Shown: positions 34,630 to 42,828 of the stretch, one piece after another
Layout: every line of letters starts with the position of its first letter
Position numbering within the stretch: position 1 is the stretch's first letter
From: Comamonas odontotermitis
GTDB taxonomy: Bacteria > Pseudomonadota > Gammaproteobacteria > Burkholderiales > Burkholderiaceae_C
Reading direction: 5' to 3'
DNA: 64,000 nucleotides
Assembly: GCF_014207855.1 (NCBI RefSeq)
Contig: NZ_JACHKZ010000002.1
Coordinates: 186,001 to 250,000, forward strand
Notes under the pieces: generated by a model
Told to the model about the DNA's origin: nothing
Database searches by the model: none
What the model saw: only the letters and a program-made list of their open reading frames with translations
Program-made: the position numbers and the translations under genes

Positions 34630-35820
34630 TCAAATGCCGGATGCCTTGTGCACTGCGGCCAGTGCCTCGGGGGTCAATTGCAGTTCTTGCAGAATCGCTG
34701 CGGTGTGTTCGCCCACCGCTGGCACCGGGTCCATGCGGTAGCTGTACTGGTTGTTGCGGCCAGGCGGCAGCAAGGCGGGCACGGCTCCCACAGGCGTCGC
34801 CACATCGGCAAAGCGCTGGCGTGCGATGAGCTGCGGGTGCGCCCACAGGCCGGCCATGTCGTTGACATGTGCGTTGGCAATACCGGCATCGTCCAGCCGC
34901 TGCACCACCTCATTCGCCTTGAGCGCCCCGAAGATGCGCAGGATCTCGGCCTGCAATGCATCGCGGTTGGTATTGCGCCGGGCATTGCTGTCAAAGCGCG
35001 GGTCGGTGGCCAGTTGCGGCGCCAGCAGCACCTGGTCGCAGAAAATCTTCCATTCGCGCTCGTTCTGCAAACCCAGCATCACCGTGCCGCCGTCGCCCGC
35101 CACAAACGGGCCGTAGGGGTAGATGCTGGCGTGCGATGCACCGGTGCGCGGCGGCGGCGCAGCGCCTTCGAACGCGTAGTACAGCGGGTAGCCCATCCAT
35201 TCGCCCAGTGCTTCGAGCATGGATACGTCGATGTGGCTGCCTTCGCCCGTCTTACCCCGCAGCAACAAGGCCGACAGAATATTGGTGTAGGCGTACATGC
35301 CAGCGGCGATATCAGCCACCGAGATACCTGATTTGCTCGGGGTCTCGGGTGTGCCGGTGACGGAGAGAAACCCCGCCTCGCTCTGAATCAACAGGTCATA
35401 GGCCTTTTTGTCGCGGTACGGGCCGTCTTCGCCATAGCCGCTGATATCGCAGACGATGAGCTGCGGAAACTCGGCGTGCAGCGCCTCGTAGGACAGCCCC
35501 ATGCGCGCAGCCGCGCCGGGCGCCAGGTTCTGCAGCAATACATCGGCCGTGCCCAGCAGTTTTTTCAGCGCAGCGAGCGACGCCGCGTCTTTCAGATCGA
35601 GCGCCAGACTCTCCTTGTTGCGGTTGAGCCAGGTGAAGTGCGATGACTGGCCGCGCACACGGCTGTCATAGCCGCGCGCAAAATCGCCGCTGCCCGGCCG
35701 CTCCACCTTGATGACGCGGGCGCCCAGATCGGCCAGCTGGCGCGCACAAAAGGGCGCAGCAACCGCGTGCTCCAGCGAGACGACGGTAATTCCGTCAAGA
35801 GGTCGGGTTCTAGGGGGCAT
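34630..35820 (-). CDS. CaiB/BaiF family CoA-transferase (candidate itaconate CoA-transferase)
   Basis: 396-residue type III CoA-transferase. N-terminal ITVVSLEHAVAAPFCARQLA and DLGARVIKVERPGSGDFARG are family signatures. DSRVRGQSSHFTWLNRNKES is followed by SLALDLKD. The acyl-aspartyl active-site region is seen at the DKKAYDLLIQSEAGF segment, where the Asp of AYDLL is the likely nucleophile. The C-terminal half has GSHIDVSMLEALGEWM. Its neighbours (acyl-CoA dehydrogenase, MmgE/PrpD, CitE, hot-dog hydratase) match the Pseudomonas itaconate locus, where the CaiB protein moves CoA from succinyl-CoA to itaconate. Confidence 0.88.
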   Translation of the reverse strand: MPPRTRPLDGITVVSLEHAVAAPFCARQLADLGARVIKVERPGSGDFARGYDSRVRGQSSHFTWLNRNKESLALDLKDAASLAALKKLLGTADVLLQNLAPGAAARMGLSYEALHAEFPQLIVCDISGYGEDGPYRDKKAYDLLIQSEAGFLSVTGTPETPSKSGISVADIAAGMYAYTNILSALLLRGKTGEGSHIDVSMLEALGEWMGYPLYYAFEGAAPPPRTGASHASIYPYGPFVAGDGGTVMLGLQNEREWKIFCDQVLLAPQLATDPRFDSNARRNTNRDALQAEILRIFGALKANEVVQRLDDAGIANAHVNDMAGLWAHPQLIARQRFADVATPVGAVPALLPPGRNNQYSYRMDPVPAVGEHTAAILQELQLTPEALAAVHKASGI

Positions 35821-35927
35821 ATCTCAAAAACTCATGAAAGCCGGCATTGTTGGCAATGCCGAAGACTGGTGCGGCCCTGGTGCAAGGTGGCAGCGCCAAG
35901 GCCATGCAGCAACGGGCCGTTGTGCCA

Positions 35928-37094
35928 TCAGAACGAGCGTGGCAGGCCCAGAATGTGCTCGGCCACATACGAGTAAATCAGGTTGGTCGAAATCGGTGCC
36001 ACCTGGTACAGGCGCGTCTCGCGGAACTTGCGCTCCACGTCGTATTCGCAGGCAAAGCCAAAACCGCCGTGGAACTGCAGGCAGGCATTGGCTGCCTCCC
36101 AGCTTGCCTTGGCCGCCAGGTACTTGGCCATGTTGGCCTGGGCGCCCATGGGTTCGTGCTGGTCGAACAGCTCGCAGGCCTTCCAGCGCATCAGGTTGGC
36201 GGCCTCCACTTCGATGAAGGCATCGGCAATCGGAAACTGCACGCCCTGGTTCTGGCCAATCGGGCGGCCGAACACCTCGCGTTCGCTGACATACTTGGTG
36301 ACGCGATCGAGGAACCAGTAGCCATCGCCAATGCATTCGGCGGCGATCAAGGTGCGCTCGGCATTCAAGCCATCGAGGATGTACTTGAAGCCCTTGCCCT
36401 CCTCCCCGATGAGGTTCTCCTCCGGGATCTCCAGGTTCTCGAAGAACAGCTCGTTGGTCTCGTGGTTGACCATGTTCAGGATCGGGCGCACCGTCAGGCC
36501 CTTCTTCTCGGCCTCGCGCAAATCCACCATGAAGATCGACATGCCTTCACTCTTCTTCCGGACCTCGGCCAGCGGCGTGGTGCGCGCCAGCAGAATCATG
36601 AAATCGCTGTGCTGGATGCGGCTGATCCACACCTTCTGGCCGTTGATGACGTACTTGTCGCCCTTCTTCACTGCGGTGGTCTTGATCTTGGTGGTGTCGG
36701 TGCCGGTGGTGGGTTCGGTCACACCCATCGATTGCAGACGCCATTCACCGCTGGCAATCTTGGGCAGGTACTTTTCTTTCTGCGCAGCGCTGCCGTGGCG
36801 CAGCAAGGTGCCCATGTTGTACATCTGACCGTGGCAGGCGCCCGAGTTGCCGCCACAGCGGTTGATCTCTTCCATGATGACCGAAGCCTCGGTAAGGCCC
36901 AGGCCCGAGCCGCCATATTCCTGCGGAATCAGCGCCGCCAGCCAGCCCGCCTTGGTGAGTGCGTCCACAAACGCCTCTGGGTAGGCGCGCGCCTCGTCCA
37001 CCTTGCGGAAATATTCATCGGGAAACTCGGCACACAGCGCACGGATGGCATCGCGGATTTCGTGAAAGTTGTTGGAGCTGGTGTGTTCGATCAT
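35928..37094 (-). CDS. Acyl-CoA dehydrogenase family protein, atypical active site
   Basis: 388-residue flavoprotein with the normal three-domain fold. The FAD/substrate segment SMGVTEPTTGTDTTKIKTTA is in the middle, AERTLIAAECIGDGYWFLDR precedes the C-terminal helical domain, and QFHGGFGFACEYDVERKFRE is near the end. At the place where most members have Tyr-Glu-Gly-Thr with the catalytic Glu, this protein reads LYQVAPISTN, so that Glu is absent. Either an alternative base acts, as in isovaleryl-CoA dehydrogenase, or the reaction differs. It lies between the hot-dog hydratase and the CoA-transferase genes. Confidence 0.88.
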   Translation of the reverse strand: MIEHTSSNNFHEIRDAIRALCAEFPDEYFRKVDEARAYPEAFVDALTKAGWLAALIPQEYGGSGLGLTEASVIMEEINRCGGNSGACHGQMYNMGTLLRHGSAAQKEKYLPKIASGEWRLQSMGVTEPTTGTDTTKIKTTAVKKGDKYVINGQKVWISRIQHSDFMILLARTTPLAEVRKKSEGMSIFMVDLREAEKKGLTVRPILNMVNHETNELFFENLEIPEENLIGEEGKGFKYILDGLNAERTLIAAECIGDGYWFLDRVTKYVSEREVFGRPIGQNQGVQFPIADAFIEVEAANLMRWKACELFDQHEPMGAQANMAKYLAAKASWEAANACLQFHGGFGFACEYDVERKFRETRLYQVAPISTNLIYSYVAEHILGLPRSF

Positions 37095-37184
37095 GGAATC
37101 AATCTATTGAATCAAAAAGCCTTCTGCTTACTGCCAGCAAGTGCCAGCAGCTCTGTTTTCAGGCGCGTTTGCAAAACCTCTTCA

Positions 37185-38078
37185 TCAGCGGACCGTGGCG
37201 GTCGCCTGCATGGTGAGCCAGCCTTCATGGTCATGCGCCCACAGCTTGATGGTCTTGCCATCGGGCTGCGGCTGGCCCAGCACGGTGAAGGGGTGCAGGT
37301 CAAAGGTCGGGCGAACCGCCTTGAATGAAAAATCCGTCAGCACCGCGCCCGGCGCATTGCGGCGCAGCAGATCCACCAGCAAGGTCGCAATCAGCGGGCC
37401 ATGCACGATGAGGCCGGGATAGCCCTCCTCCTGCGTCACATATGTGCGGTCGTAGTGGATGCGGTGGCCATTGAAGGTGAGTGCCGAATAGCGGAACAGC
37501 ATCACCGGATCGGCGTTGACCTCGCGCTTCCATGCCGCCACGGTTTCGGCAGCGGCAGGCTGCGGCACGGGATCGGTCGGCAATGCGGCTGCGCGGTAGA
37601 CGATGTCATGCTCTTCAGTCAGCGCCACACCGCGCTCATTGCGGTATTCGTGCTGCACCAGCACGAACAGCAACTCCCCGGAGCGGCCCACCTTGTGGTC
37701 CACCGAAGCAATGCGCGAGACGCGCTCTACGTTCTGGCCAATCTGAATGGGGTTGTCCGCATTCCAGTGCAGGCGTCCGCCCGCCCACATGCGACGCGGC
37801 AGGGGTACCGGTGGCAGAAAGCCGCCGCGCGCCGGATGGCCGTCGGGCCCGAGCAGGCTTTGGCGGGCCATGGGCAGAAAATTCGCCCAGTGCCACAGCG
37901 GCGGCAGTGGATCGCCAGCCTGGGGTGGCGCGTCATCGCGGTCCAGGGTGGCCGACAGGCCAGCCACCGGTGCGGCGGCAATCAGGTCGTGCAGGGATTC
38001 GGATTTTCCGATCCAGCTTTGCAGGTGCGCCACTTGCGCAGGCGTCAGCGCGGCAGCGGATGAAAGGGTTTGCGACAT
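37185..38078 (-). CDS. FAS1-like/MaoC hot-dog hydratase (candidate itaconyl-CoA or mesaconyl-CoA hydratase)
   Basis: 297 residues from ATG 38078; the 23-codon upstream extension has no support. It has two hot-dog halves of the HTD2/mesaconyl-C4-CoA hydratase type. The N-terminal half carries LPPLWHWANFLPMARQSLLG and GGFLPPVPLPRRMWAGGRL. The C-terminal half carries the hydratase signature RYSALTFNGHRIHYDRTYVT followed by EEGYPGLIVHGPLIATLL, with the catalytic-type His residues. It is the first gene of the minus-strand cluster, the same position as ich in the Pseudomonas itaconate locus. Hydration of itaconyl-CoA to citramalyl-CoA fits the CitE-like lyase at the other end. Confidence 0.85.
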   Translation of the reverse strand: MSQTLSSAAALTPAQVAHLQSWIGKSESLHDLIAAAPVAGLSATLDRDDAPPQAGDPLPPLWHWANFLPMARQSLLGPDGHPARGGFLPPVPLPRRMWAGGRLHWNADNPIQIGQNVERVSRIASVDHKVGRSGELLFVLVQHEYRNERGVALTEEHDIVYRAAALPTDPVPQPAAAETVAAWKREVNADPVMLFRYSALTFNGHRIHYDRTYVTQEEGYPGLIVHGPLIATLLVDLLRRNAPGAVLTDFSFKAVRPTFDLHPFTVLGQPQPDGKTIKLWAHDHEGWLTMQATATVR

Positions 38079-38371
38079 GGTGGCACTGTCGCAGGCTCTG
38101 CGGGCCAAAGCAATCACAGAAATTGGAACGCATCCTTTTGCGGGCACGAAGACGAAGGGTTAGCCCGTATTCCACGCCACCGGCCAGCCTCAGGCGGAAG
38201 AGCCGCTCTCGAAAGACAGCCGCTGCGCGCCATACGCGAGCGTGGCCACCCGTTTTTGAACCCGCGGTTTCAGTTTGCCTAAGGGCTTCCTCTGGATTTG
38301 CGAATTGGCAAGCCGGTTTTTGAAGAGCATCCTCGGAGGCACTCCATAAACACAGATCCAAGGAAACAGAC
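38079..38371. promoter_or_regulatory. Divergent intergenic region between two CoA-thioester clusters
   Basis: About 290 bp between the divergent hot-dog hydratase and SDR genes, which must hold both promoters. I see no clear -35/-10 pair, no strong hairpin and no LysR gene beside it. CAAGGAAAC upstream of ATG 38372 is the probable SDR ribosome site. Confidence 0.5.
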
Positions 38372-39286
38372 ATGTCCCAAATGCTCGAAGGCAAAATCGT
38401 CATCGTCACCGGCTCCGGCGGCGGCATTGGCCGCGATATGGCGCTGGCCATGGCCAAGGAGGGTGCGAAAGTCGTGATCAACGACATCGGCACCTCGACC
38501 AGTGGCGAAGGCCATGACGACGGCCCCGCGCAAAAAGTGGTCAACGAGATCAAGGCCGCTGGCGGCGAGGCCGTGGCCAACACCGACAGCGTCTCCGACG
38601 CCAACGCCGCAGCCCGCATCGTCCAGTGTGCGGTCGACACCTTTGGCAGGGTGGACGGCATCGTCAACAACGCCGGCATTCTGCGCGACCGCTTCTTTCA
38701 CAAGATGAGCGTCGATGAATGGGATGCGGTGATCAAGGTGCACCTGTACGGCAGTTACTACGTGGCACGCGCTGCGGCCAACCACTTCAAGGAACAGGAA
38801 AGCGGCGCCATGGTGCACATGACCTCAACCTCAGGACTCATCGGCAACCTGGGGCAGTCCAACTACGCGGCCGCCAAGCTGGGCATCGTGGCACTGTCCA
38901 AGAGCATCGCGCTCGACATGGCCAAGTTCAACGTGCGCAGCAACTGCATCTCGCCCTTTGCCTGGAGCCGCATGATCGGCTCGATCCCCACCGACACGCC
39001 CGAACAGCAGGCGCGTGTGGACAAGTTGAAGCAGATGACGCCCAACAAGATTGCGCCGCTGGCCGTGTACCTGCTGAGCGACCAGGCCAGGGATGTGAAC
39101 GCGCAGGTGTTTGCGGTGCGCAATAACGAAATCTTCCTGATGAGCCAGCCACGCCCGCTGCGCTCGGTGCACCAGGGCGAGGGCTGGACCCCCGAAGACA
39201 TCGCCAGCCACGCCATACCCGCGCTGAAGTCGTCCTTTGTGCCCATGGAGCGTTCGCCAGAAGTCTTCAGCTGGGACCCGATCTGA
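38372..39286 (+). CDS. Short-chain dehydrogenase/reductase, probably 3-hydroxyacyl-CoA dehydrogenase
   Basis: 304-residue Rossmann oxidoreductase. The cofactor motif IVTGSGGGIGRDMALAMA (TGxxxGxG), NNAGILRD, the catalytic Ser region TSTSGLIGN and the YxxxK motif (QSNYAAAKLGI) are all intact. A C-terminal extension of about 50 residues beyond a normal SDR (after AQVFAVRNNEIFLMSQPRPL) resembles the dehydrogenase module of peroxisomal-type MFE-2. The next gene encodes an MFE-2-like hydratase, so the two together look like a split bifunctional enzyme for (3R)-hydroxyacyl-CoA formation and oxidation. First gene of a plus-strand catabolic operon. Confidence 0.9.
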   Translation: MSQMLEGKIVIVTGSGGGIGRDMALAMAKEGAKVVINDIGTSTSGEGHDDGPAQKVVNEIKAAGGEAVANTDSVSDANAAARIVQCAVDTFGRVDGIVNNAGILRDRFFHKMSVDEWDAVIKVHLYGSYYVARAAANHFKEQESGAMVHMTSTSGLIGNLGQSNYAAAKLGIVALSKSIALDMAKFNVRSNCISPFAWSRMIGSIPTDTPEQQARVDKLKQMTPNKIAPLAVYLLSDQARDVNAQVFAVRNNEIFLMSQPRPLRSVHQGEGWTPEDIASHAIPALKSSFVPMERSPEVFSWDPI

Positions 39287-39359
39287 GTCCCACTGCTCCA
39301 GCCACGTTGCACCGCGCCTGGCGGCGCAACGCACCATCACAAACAGAGAGACAAGCACC

Positions 39360-40241
39360 ATGGCCATCCATTACCAGCAGCTCAAGAACCGTGTGTTCGA
39401 GCCGGTGCGCCAGCACTACACCCAGCGCGACACCATGCTCTACGCACTGAGCCTGGGCGTTGGCAACCACCCACTCGACACGACAAATCTGCCGCTGGTA
39501 TACGAAGGCATGGACCAGCCACTGCAAGCCCTGCCCACGATGAGCTCGGTGCTGGGCTACCCCGGCTTCTGGATGAAGCAGGAGGACAGCGGCATCGACT
39601 GGGTCAGGCTGGTGCATGGCGAGCAGCGCACCACCATCCACCAGCCCGTACCGGTACAAGCCAAGGTGGTAGGCAAGACGCGGGTCACGCGCATCATCGA
39701 CAAGGGCCCAGGCAAGGGCGCCATCGTGGTGAGCGAGCGCAGCCTCGAAGGTGAGGACGGCACACTCTACGCCACGCTGGAGCAAGTCACCTTCTGCCGT
39801 GGTGACGGCGGCTACAGCCAGGAATTGGGCGGCCAGCCCAGCGACGAATCGCTGCCCGCCCTTGCCGCCACGCCCGATACCGCTCCCCGGTGGACGTTCG
39901 AGCATCGCATCCGCCCCGAGGCCGCCCTGCTCTACCGCCTGATGGGCGACTACAACCCGCTGCATGCCGATCCGCGCGTGGCCCAGGCTGCCGGGTTTGA
40001 AAAACCCATTCTGCACGGCCTGGCCACCTACGGGATGGTCGGCCATGCCTTGGTGATGACCGCTTGCGGCGGCGATGCCAGCCAACTGCGCAGCATCCAT
40101 GCACGCTTCTCATCCCCCGTCTATCCGGGCGAGACACTGCGCACCGAAATCTGGCAGAGCGGCAAATCACTGCAGTTCCGCGCGCTGGTGGTGGAGCGCA
40201 ATATCGTTGTGCTCAGCCACGGCAACGGCAGCGTGGCCTGA
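39360..40241 (+). CDS. MaoC family (R)-specific enoyl-CoA hydratase (MFE-2 hydratase-like)
   Basis: 293 residues from ATG 39360; longer in-frame starts overlap the SDR gene and are not needed. It has two hot-dog halves as in eukaryotic hydratase 2. The hydratase-2 motif YRLMGDYNPLHADPRVAQAA followed by GFEKPILHGLATYGMVG is complete, including the Asp-x-Asn-Pro-x-His catalytic triad region. Its stop TGA shares one base with the ATG of the CoA-transferase gene. It should hydrate a 2-enoyl-CoA to the (3R)-hydroxy form for the SDR encoded just upstream. Confidence 0.9.
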   Translation: MAIHYQQLKNRVFEPVRQHYTQRDTMLYALSLGVGNHPLDTTNLPLVYEGMDQPLQALPTMSSVLGYPGFWMKQEDSGIDWVRLVHGEQRTTIHQPVPVQAKVVGKTRVTRIIDKGPGKGAIVVSERSLEGEDGTLYATLEQVTFCRGDGGYSQELGGQPSDESLPALAATPDTAPRWTFEHRIRPEAALLYRLMGDYNPLHADPRVAQAAGFEKPILHGLATYGMVGHALVMTACGGDASQLRSIHARFSSPVYPGETLRTEIWQSGKSLQFRALVVERNIVVLSHGNGSVA

Positions 40242-41506
40242 TGCCCGCCCCAGGCCGCCAGATCGCGCTGGCAGATTTGGACTTGGCGCAATTCATCCGC
40301 GCGGGCGACTCCATCGTCTGGGGACAATCGGCAGCCGAGCCGCTGTCGCTGATGCAGGCTTATGTGGCGCAACGCCATCGCTTTGCCAGAACATGCGTTT
40401 TTCTGGGCATTGGCGGCAGTGCCACCCTGCAGCCCGAGCATGCTGATGCCATCGACATGACAGGCTATGCCGCAGGTGGCTCGCACCGCACTCTGGGCAT
40501 GGCGGGAGTGCTCGATCCCGTGCCCTGCCACTATTCGCAGATTCCGCTTCTGATCGCCAGCCGCAGTATTGCGGTGGACGTCGTGTTTGTGCAGGTATCA
40601 CCCCCCAATGATGCTGGCGAGTGCAGTCTGGGCCTGGCACACGACTACATGGCTGCAGCCATGCGCAGTGCTCGCTGCGTGATTGCCGAGGTCAATGTCG
40701 ATGTACCCTGGGTGCATGGCGCAACGTTGCGCCTCGATAAGGTCGATGCCTGGGTTCAGAGCGACCAGCCCGTGGTGGACGTGCCCGCAGGCAAATCCGG
40801 TGACGCCGAAACCGCCATTGCCCGGCATATCGCCAGCCGCATTGAGGACGGAGCTACCCTGCAGCTTGGCATTGGCAACCTGCCCGATGCGGTGCTGCAG
40901 GCGCTGCACGGACACCGCAACCTGGGCCTGCACAGCGGCACCATCGGTGACAGGGTTGCAGATCTGGCCGAGGCTGGCGTCATTACCAACACCCACAAGG
41001 GCATCGACGCCGGCGTGAGCGTGACCGGGCTGTTGATGGGAACCGCGCGCACCCGTCGCTGGGCCCATCGCAACCCCGCACTACGCATTGCCAGCACCGA
41101 CTACACCCACAGTGCCCGCGTGCTGGGGCAGATCAACAAGCTGGTGGCCATCAACGCCGCGATCGAGGTGGACCTGACCGGTCAGATCAACGCCGAGGTG
41201 GTAGCTGGCCAGTACCTGGGTGCCGTGGGCGGCGCCATGGATTTTCTACGCGCTGCCGCCATCAGCCCCGGCGGGCTGCCGATCGTGGCGCTGCCTGCCA
41301 CCGCACGGGGGCAGTCGCGCATTGTCGCTCGGCTGTCCGGCCCGGTATCGACGCCGCGCGCCGATGCCGGCCTGATCGTTACCGAACACGGCGTGGCCGA
41401 CCTGCGTGGCCTGAGCCTTTCCGGGCGCATGCAGGCCATGCTGGCCATTGCAGCGCCAGAACACAGAGACACATTGAGCGCCAGCGCTCGACAGTATTTC
41501 GCCTAA
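40241..41506 (+). CDS. Acetyl-CoA hydrolase/transferase family CoA-transferase (4-hydroxybutyrate CoA-transferase-like)
   Basis: 421 residues from ATG 40241, overlapping the previous stop by one base. Two-domain family I CoA-transferase. Segments: VFVQVSPPNDAGECSLGLAH, GATLQLGIGNLPDAVLQAL (GxGxxP oxyanion-type motif), GLHSGTIGDRVADLAEAGVI, AAIEVDLTGQINAE, and IVTEHGVADLRGLSL. Similar to Cat2/AbfT-type enzymes and to the Yersinia itaconate CoA-transferase RipA. It probably exchanges CoA between acetyl- or succinyl-CoA and the pathway acid. With a CoA ligase also in the operon, there are two ways to activate the substrate. Confidence 0.87.
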   Translation: MPAPGRQIALADLDLAQFIRAGDSIVWGQSAAEPLSLMQAYVAQRHRFARTCVFLGIGGSATLQPEHADAIDMTGYAAGGSHRTLGMAGVLDPVPCHYSQIPLLIASRSIAVDVVFVQVSPPNDAGECSLGLAHDYMAAAMRSARCVIAEVNVDVPWVHGATLRLDKVDAWVQSDQPVVDVPAGKSGDAETAIARHIASRIEDGATLQLGIGNLPDAVLQALHGHRNLGLHSGTIGDRVADLAEAGVITNTHKGIDAGVSVTGLLMGTARTRRWAHRNPALRIASTDYTHSARVLGQINKLVAINAAIEVDLTGQINAEVVAGQYLGAVGGAMDFLRAAAISPGGLPIVALPATARGQSRIVARLSGPVSTPRADAGLIVTEHGVADLRGLSLSGRMQAMLAIAAPEHRDTLSASARQYFA

Positions 41507-41531
41507 CGCTATCAGAATCGAGGAGACAAGC

Positions 41532-42728
41532 ATGCGCAAAGCAGCCATCGTGACCCCATTGCGAACCCCCGTAGGCACCTACGGCGGTAGTCTGCGCCCC
41601 GTATCGGTGGAAGAACTGGCCGCCACCACGGTACGCGCCGTGTTGGACAGAAGCGGCATCGACCCCAGCCGTATCGACGATGTGGTGTTTGCCCAATCGT
41701 ACGCCAGCAGTGAAACGCCATGCGTGGGCCGCTGGGCCGCATTGCAGGCAGGCCTGCCGGTGGAGGTACCCGGCATGCAGCTGGACCGCCGCTGCGGCGG
41801 CGGTCTACAGGCCGTGGTAACCGCCTGCATGATGGTGCAGAGTGGCGCTGCCGATGTGGTGATTGCGGGCGGCGTGGAAAGCATGAGCAACATCGAGTAC
41901 TACACCACCGACCTGCGCTGGGGCAAGCGTGCCGGCAATGTGACCATGTACGACCGACTCGACCGGGGCCGCGAGCGCTCGCAGCCGGTGGAGCGCTTTG
42001 GCGCCATCTCCGGCATGATCGAAACGGCAGAGAATCTGGCGCGCGACTATGGCATCAGCCGGGAGGCTGCCGATGCGTTTGCTGTGCGCAGCCACCAGCG
42101 CGCTGCTGCCGCCTGGGAATCGGGCCGCTTCAACGCTGAGGTGGTACCCGTGAGCGTTCCGCAAAAAAAAGGCGACCCCAAGCTGTTTGAATGCGATGAA
42201 GGCTTCCGCGCAGACGCATCGATGGACAGCCTGGGCAAACTGCGCGCGCTGATGAAGGGCGGCACCGTCACTGCGGGCAATGCCAGCCAGCAGAACGACG
42301 CCTCGGCGGCCTGCCTGATCGTGGCGGAAGACAAGCTCCAGGAGCTGAACCTGACCCCCATGGCCAGTCTGGTGGGTTGGGCCGTTGCGGGCTGCGAGCC
42401 ATCACGCATGGGCATTGGCCCGGTGCCTGCCGTCAAAAAGCTGCTGGCCAAGCTGGGCCTGTCCATGCAAGACATGGATCTGGTCGAAATCAATGAGGCC
42501 TTTGCCTGCCAGGTGCTGGCTGTGCTGCAGGGCCTGGAATGGGATGACCACGATCGCCTGAACGTGAATGGATCGGGCATATCGCTGGGTCACCCCATCG
42601 GGGCAACTGGCGTACGCATTCTTGCCACCTTGCTGCATGAGCTGGAACGCCGCAAGGGCCGCTACGGGCTTGAGACCATGTGCATCGGCGGCGGCCAGGG
42701 GATTGCCGCAGTCTTCGAGCGGTATTGA
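41532..42728 (+). CDS. Thiolase (acetyl-CoA acyltransferase)
   Basis: 398 residues, the normal thiolase length, ATG 41532 with GAGGAG upstream. All three catalytic motifs are present: nucleophilic Cys 88 in LDRRCGGGLQAV, the His motif GSGISLGHPIGATG, and the C-terminal Cys motif TMCIGGGQG. NEAFACQVLAV supplies the NEAF motif. It should carry out the final thiolytic cleavage of a 3-oxoacyl-CoA in the SDR/hydratase pathway encoded upstream. Confidence 0.93.
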   Translation: MRKAAIVTPLRTPVGTYGGSLRPVSVEELAATTVRAVLDRSGIDPSRIDDVVFAQSYASSETPCVGRWAALQAGLPVEVPGMQLDRRCGGGLQAVVTACMMVQSGAADVVIAGGVESMSNIEYYTTDLRWGKRAGNVTMYDRLDRGRERSQPVERFGAISGMIETAENLARDYGISREAADAFAVRSHQRAAAAWESGRFNAEVVPVSVPQKKGDPKLFECDEGFRADASMDSLGKLRALMKGGTVTAGNASQQNDASAACLIVAEDKLQELNLTPMASLVGWAVAGCEPSRMGIGPVPAVKKLLAKLGLSMQDMDLVEINEAFACQVLAVLQGLEWDDHDRLNVNGSGISLGHPIGATGVRILATLLHELERRKGRYGLETMCIGGGQGIAAVFERY

Positions 42729-42828
42729 GCCCTATGGTGCAGCGCACCTGTTGCACAAAACCCACCCGCATTCAAGGCCCGGTGCAGTACCCGCCTTGCG
42801 TGATCGAGCAGATTTAAGGAGACAAAAC

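Noticed and set aside
33196-35331. 711-codon plus-strand frame opposite the MmgE/PrpD and CaiB genes
   Set aside because: Antisense shadow crossing the boundary of two convincing minus-strand genes.
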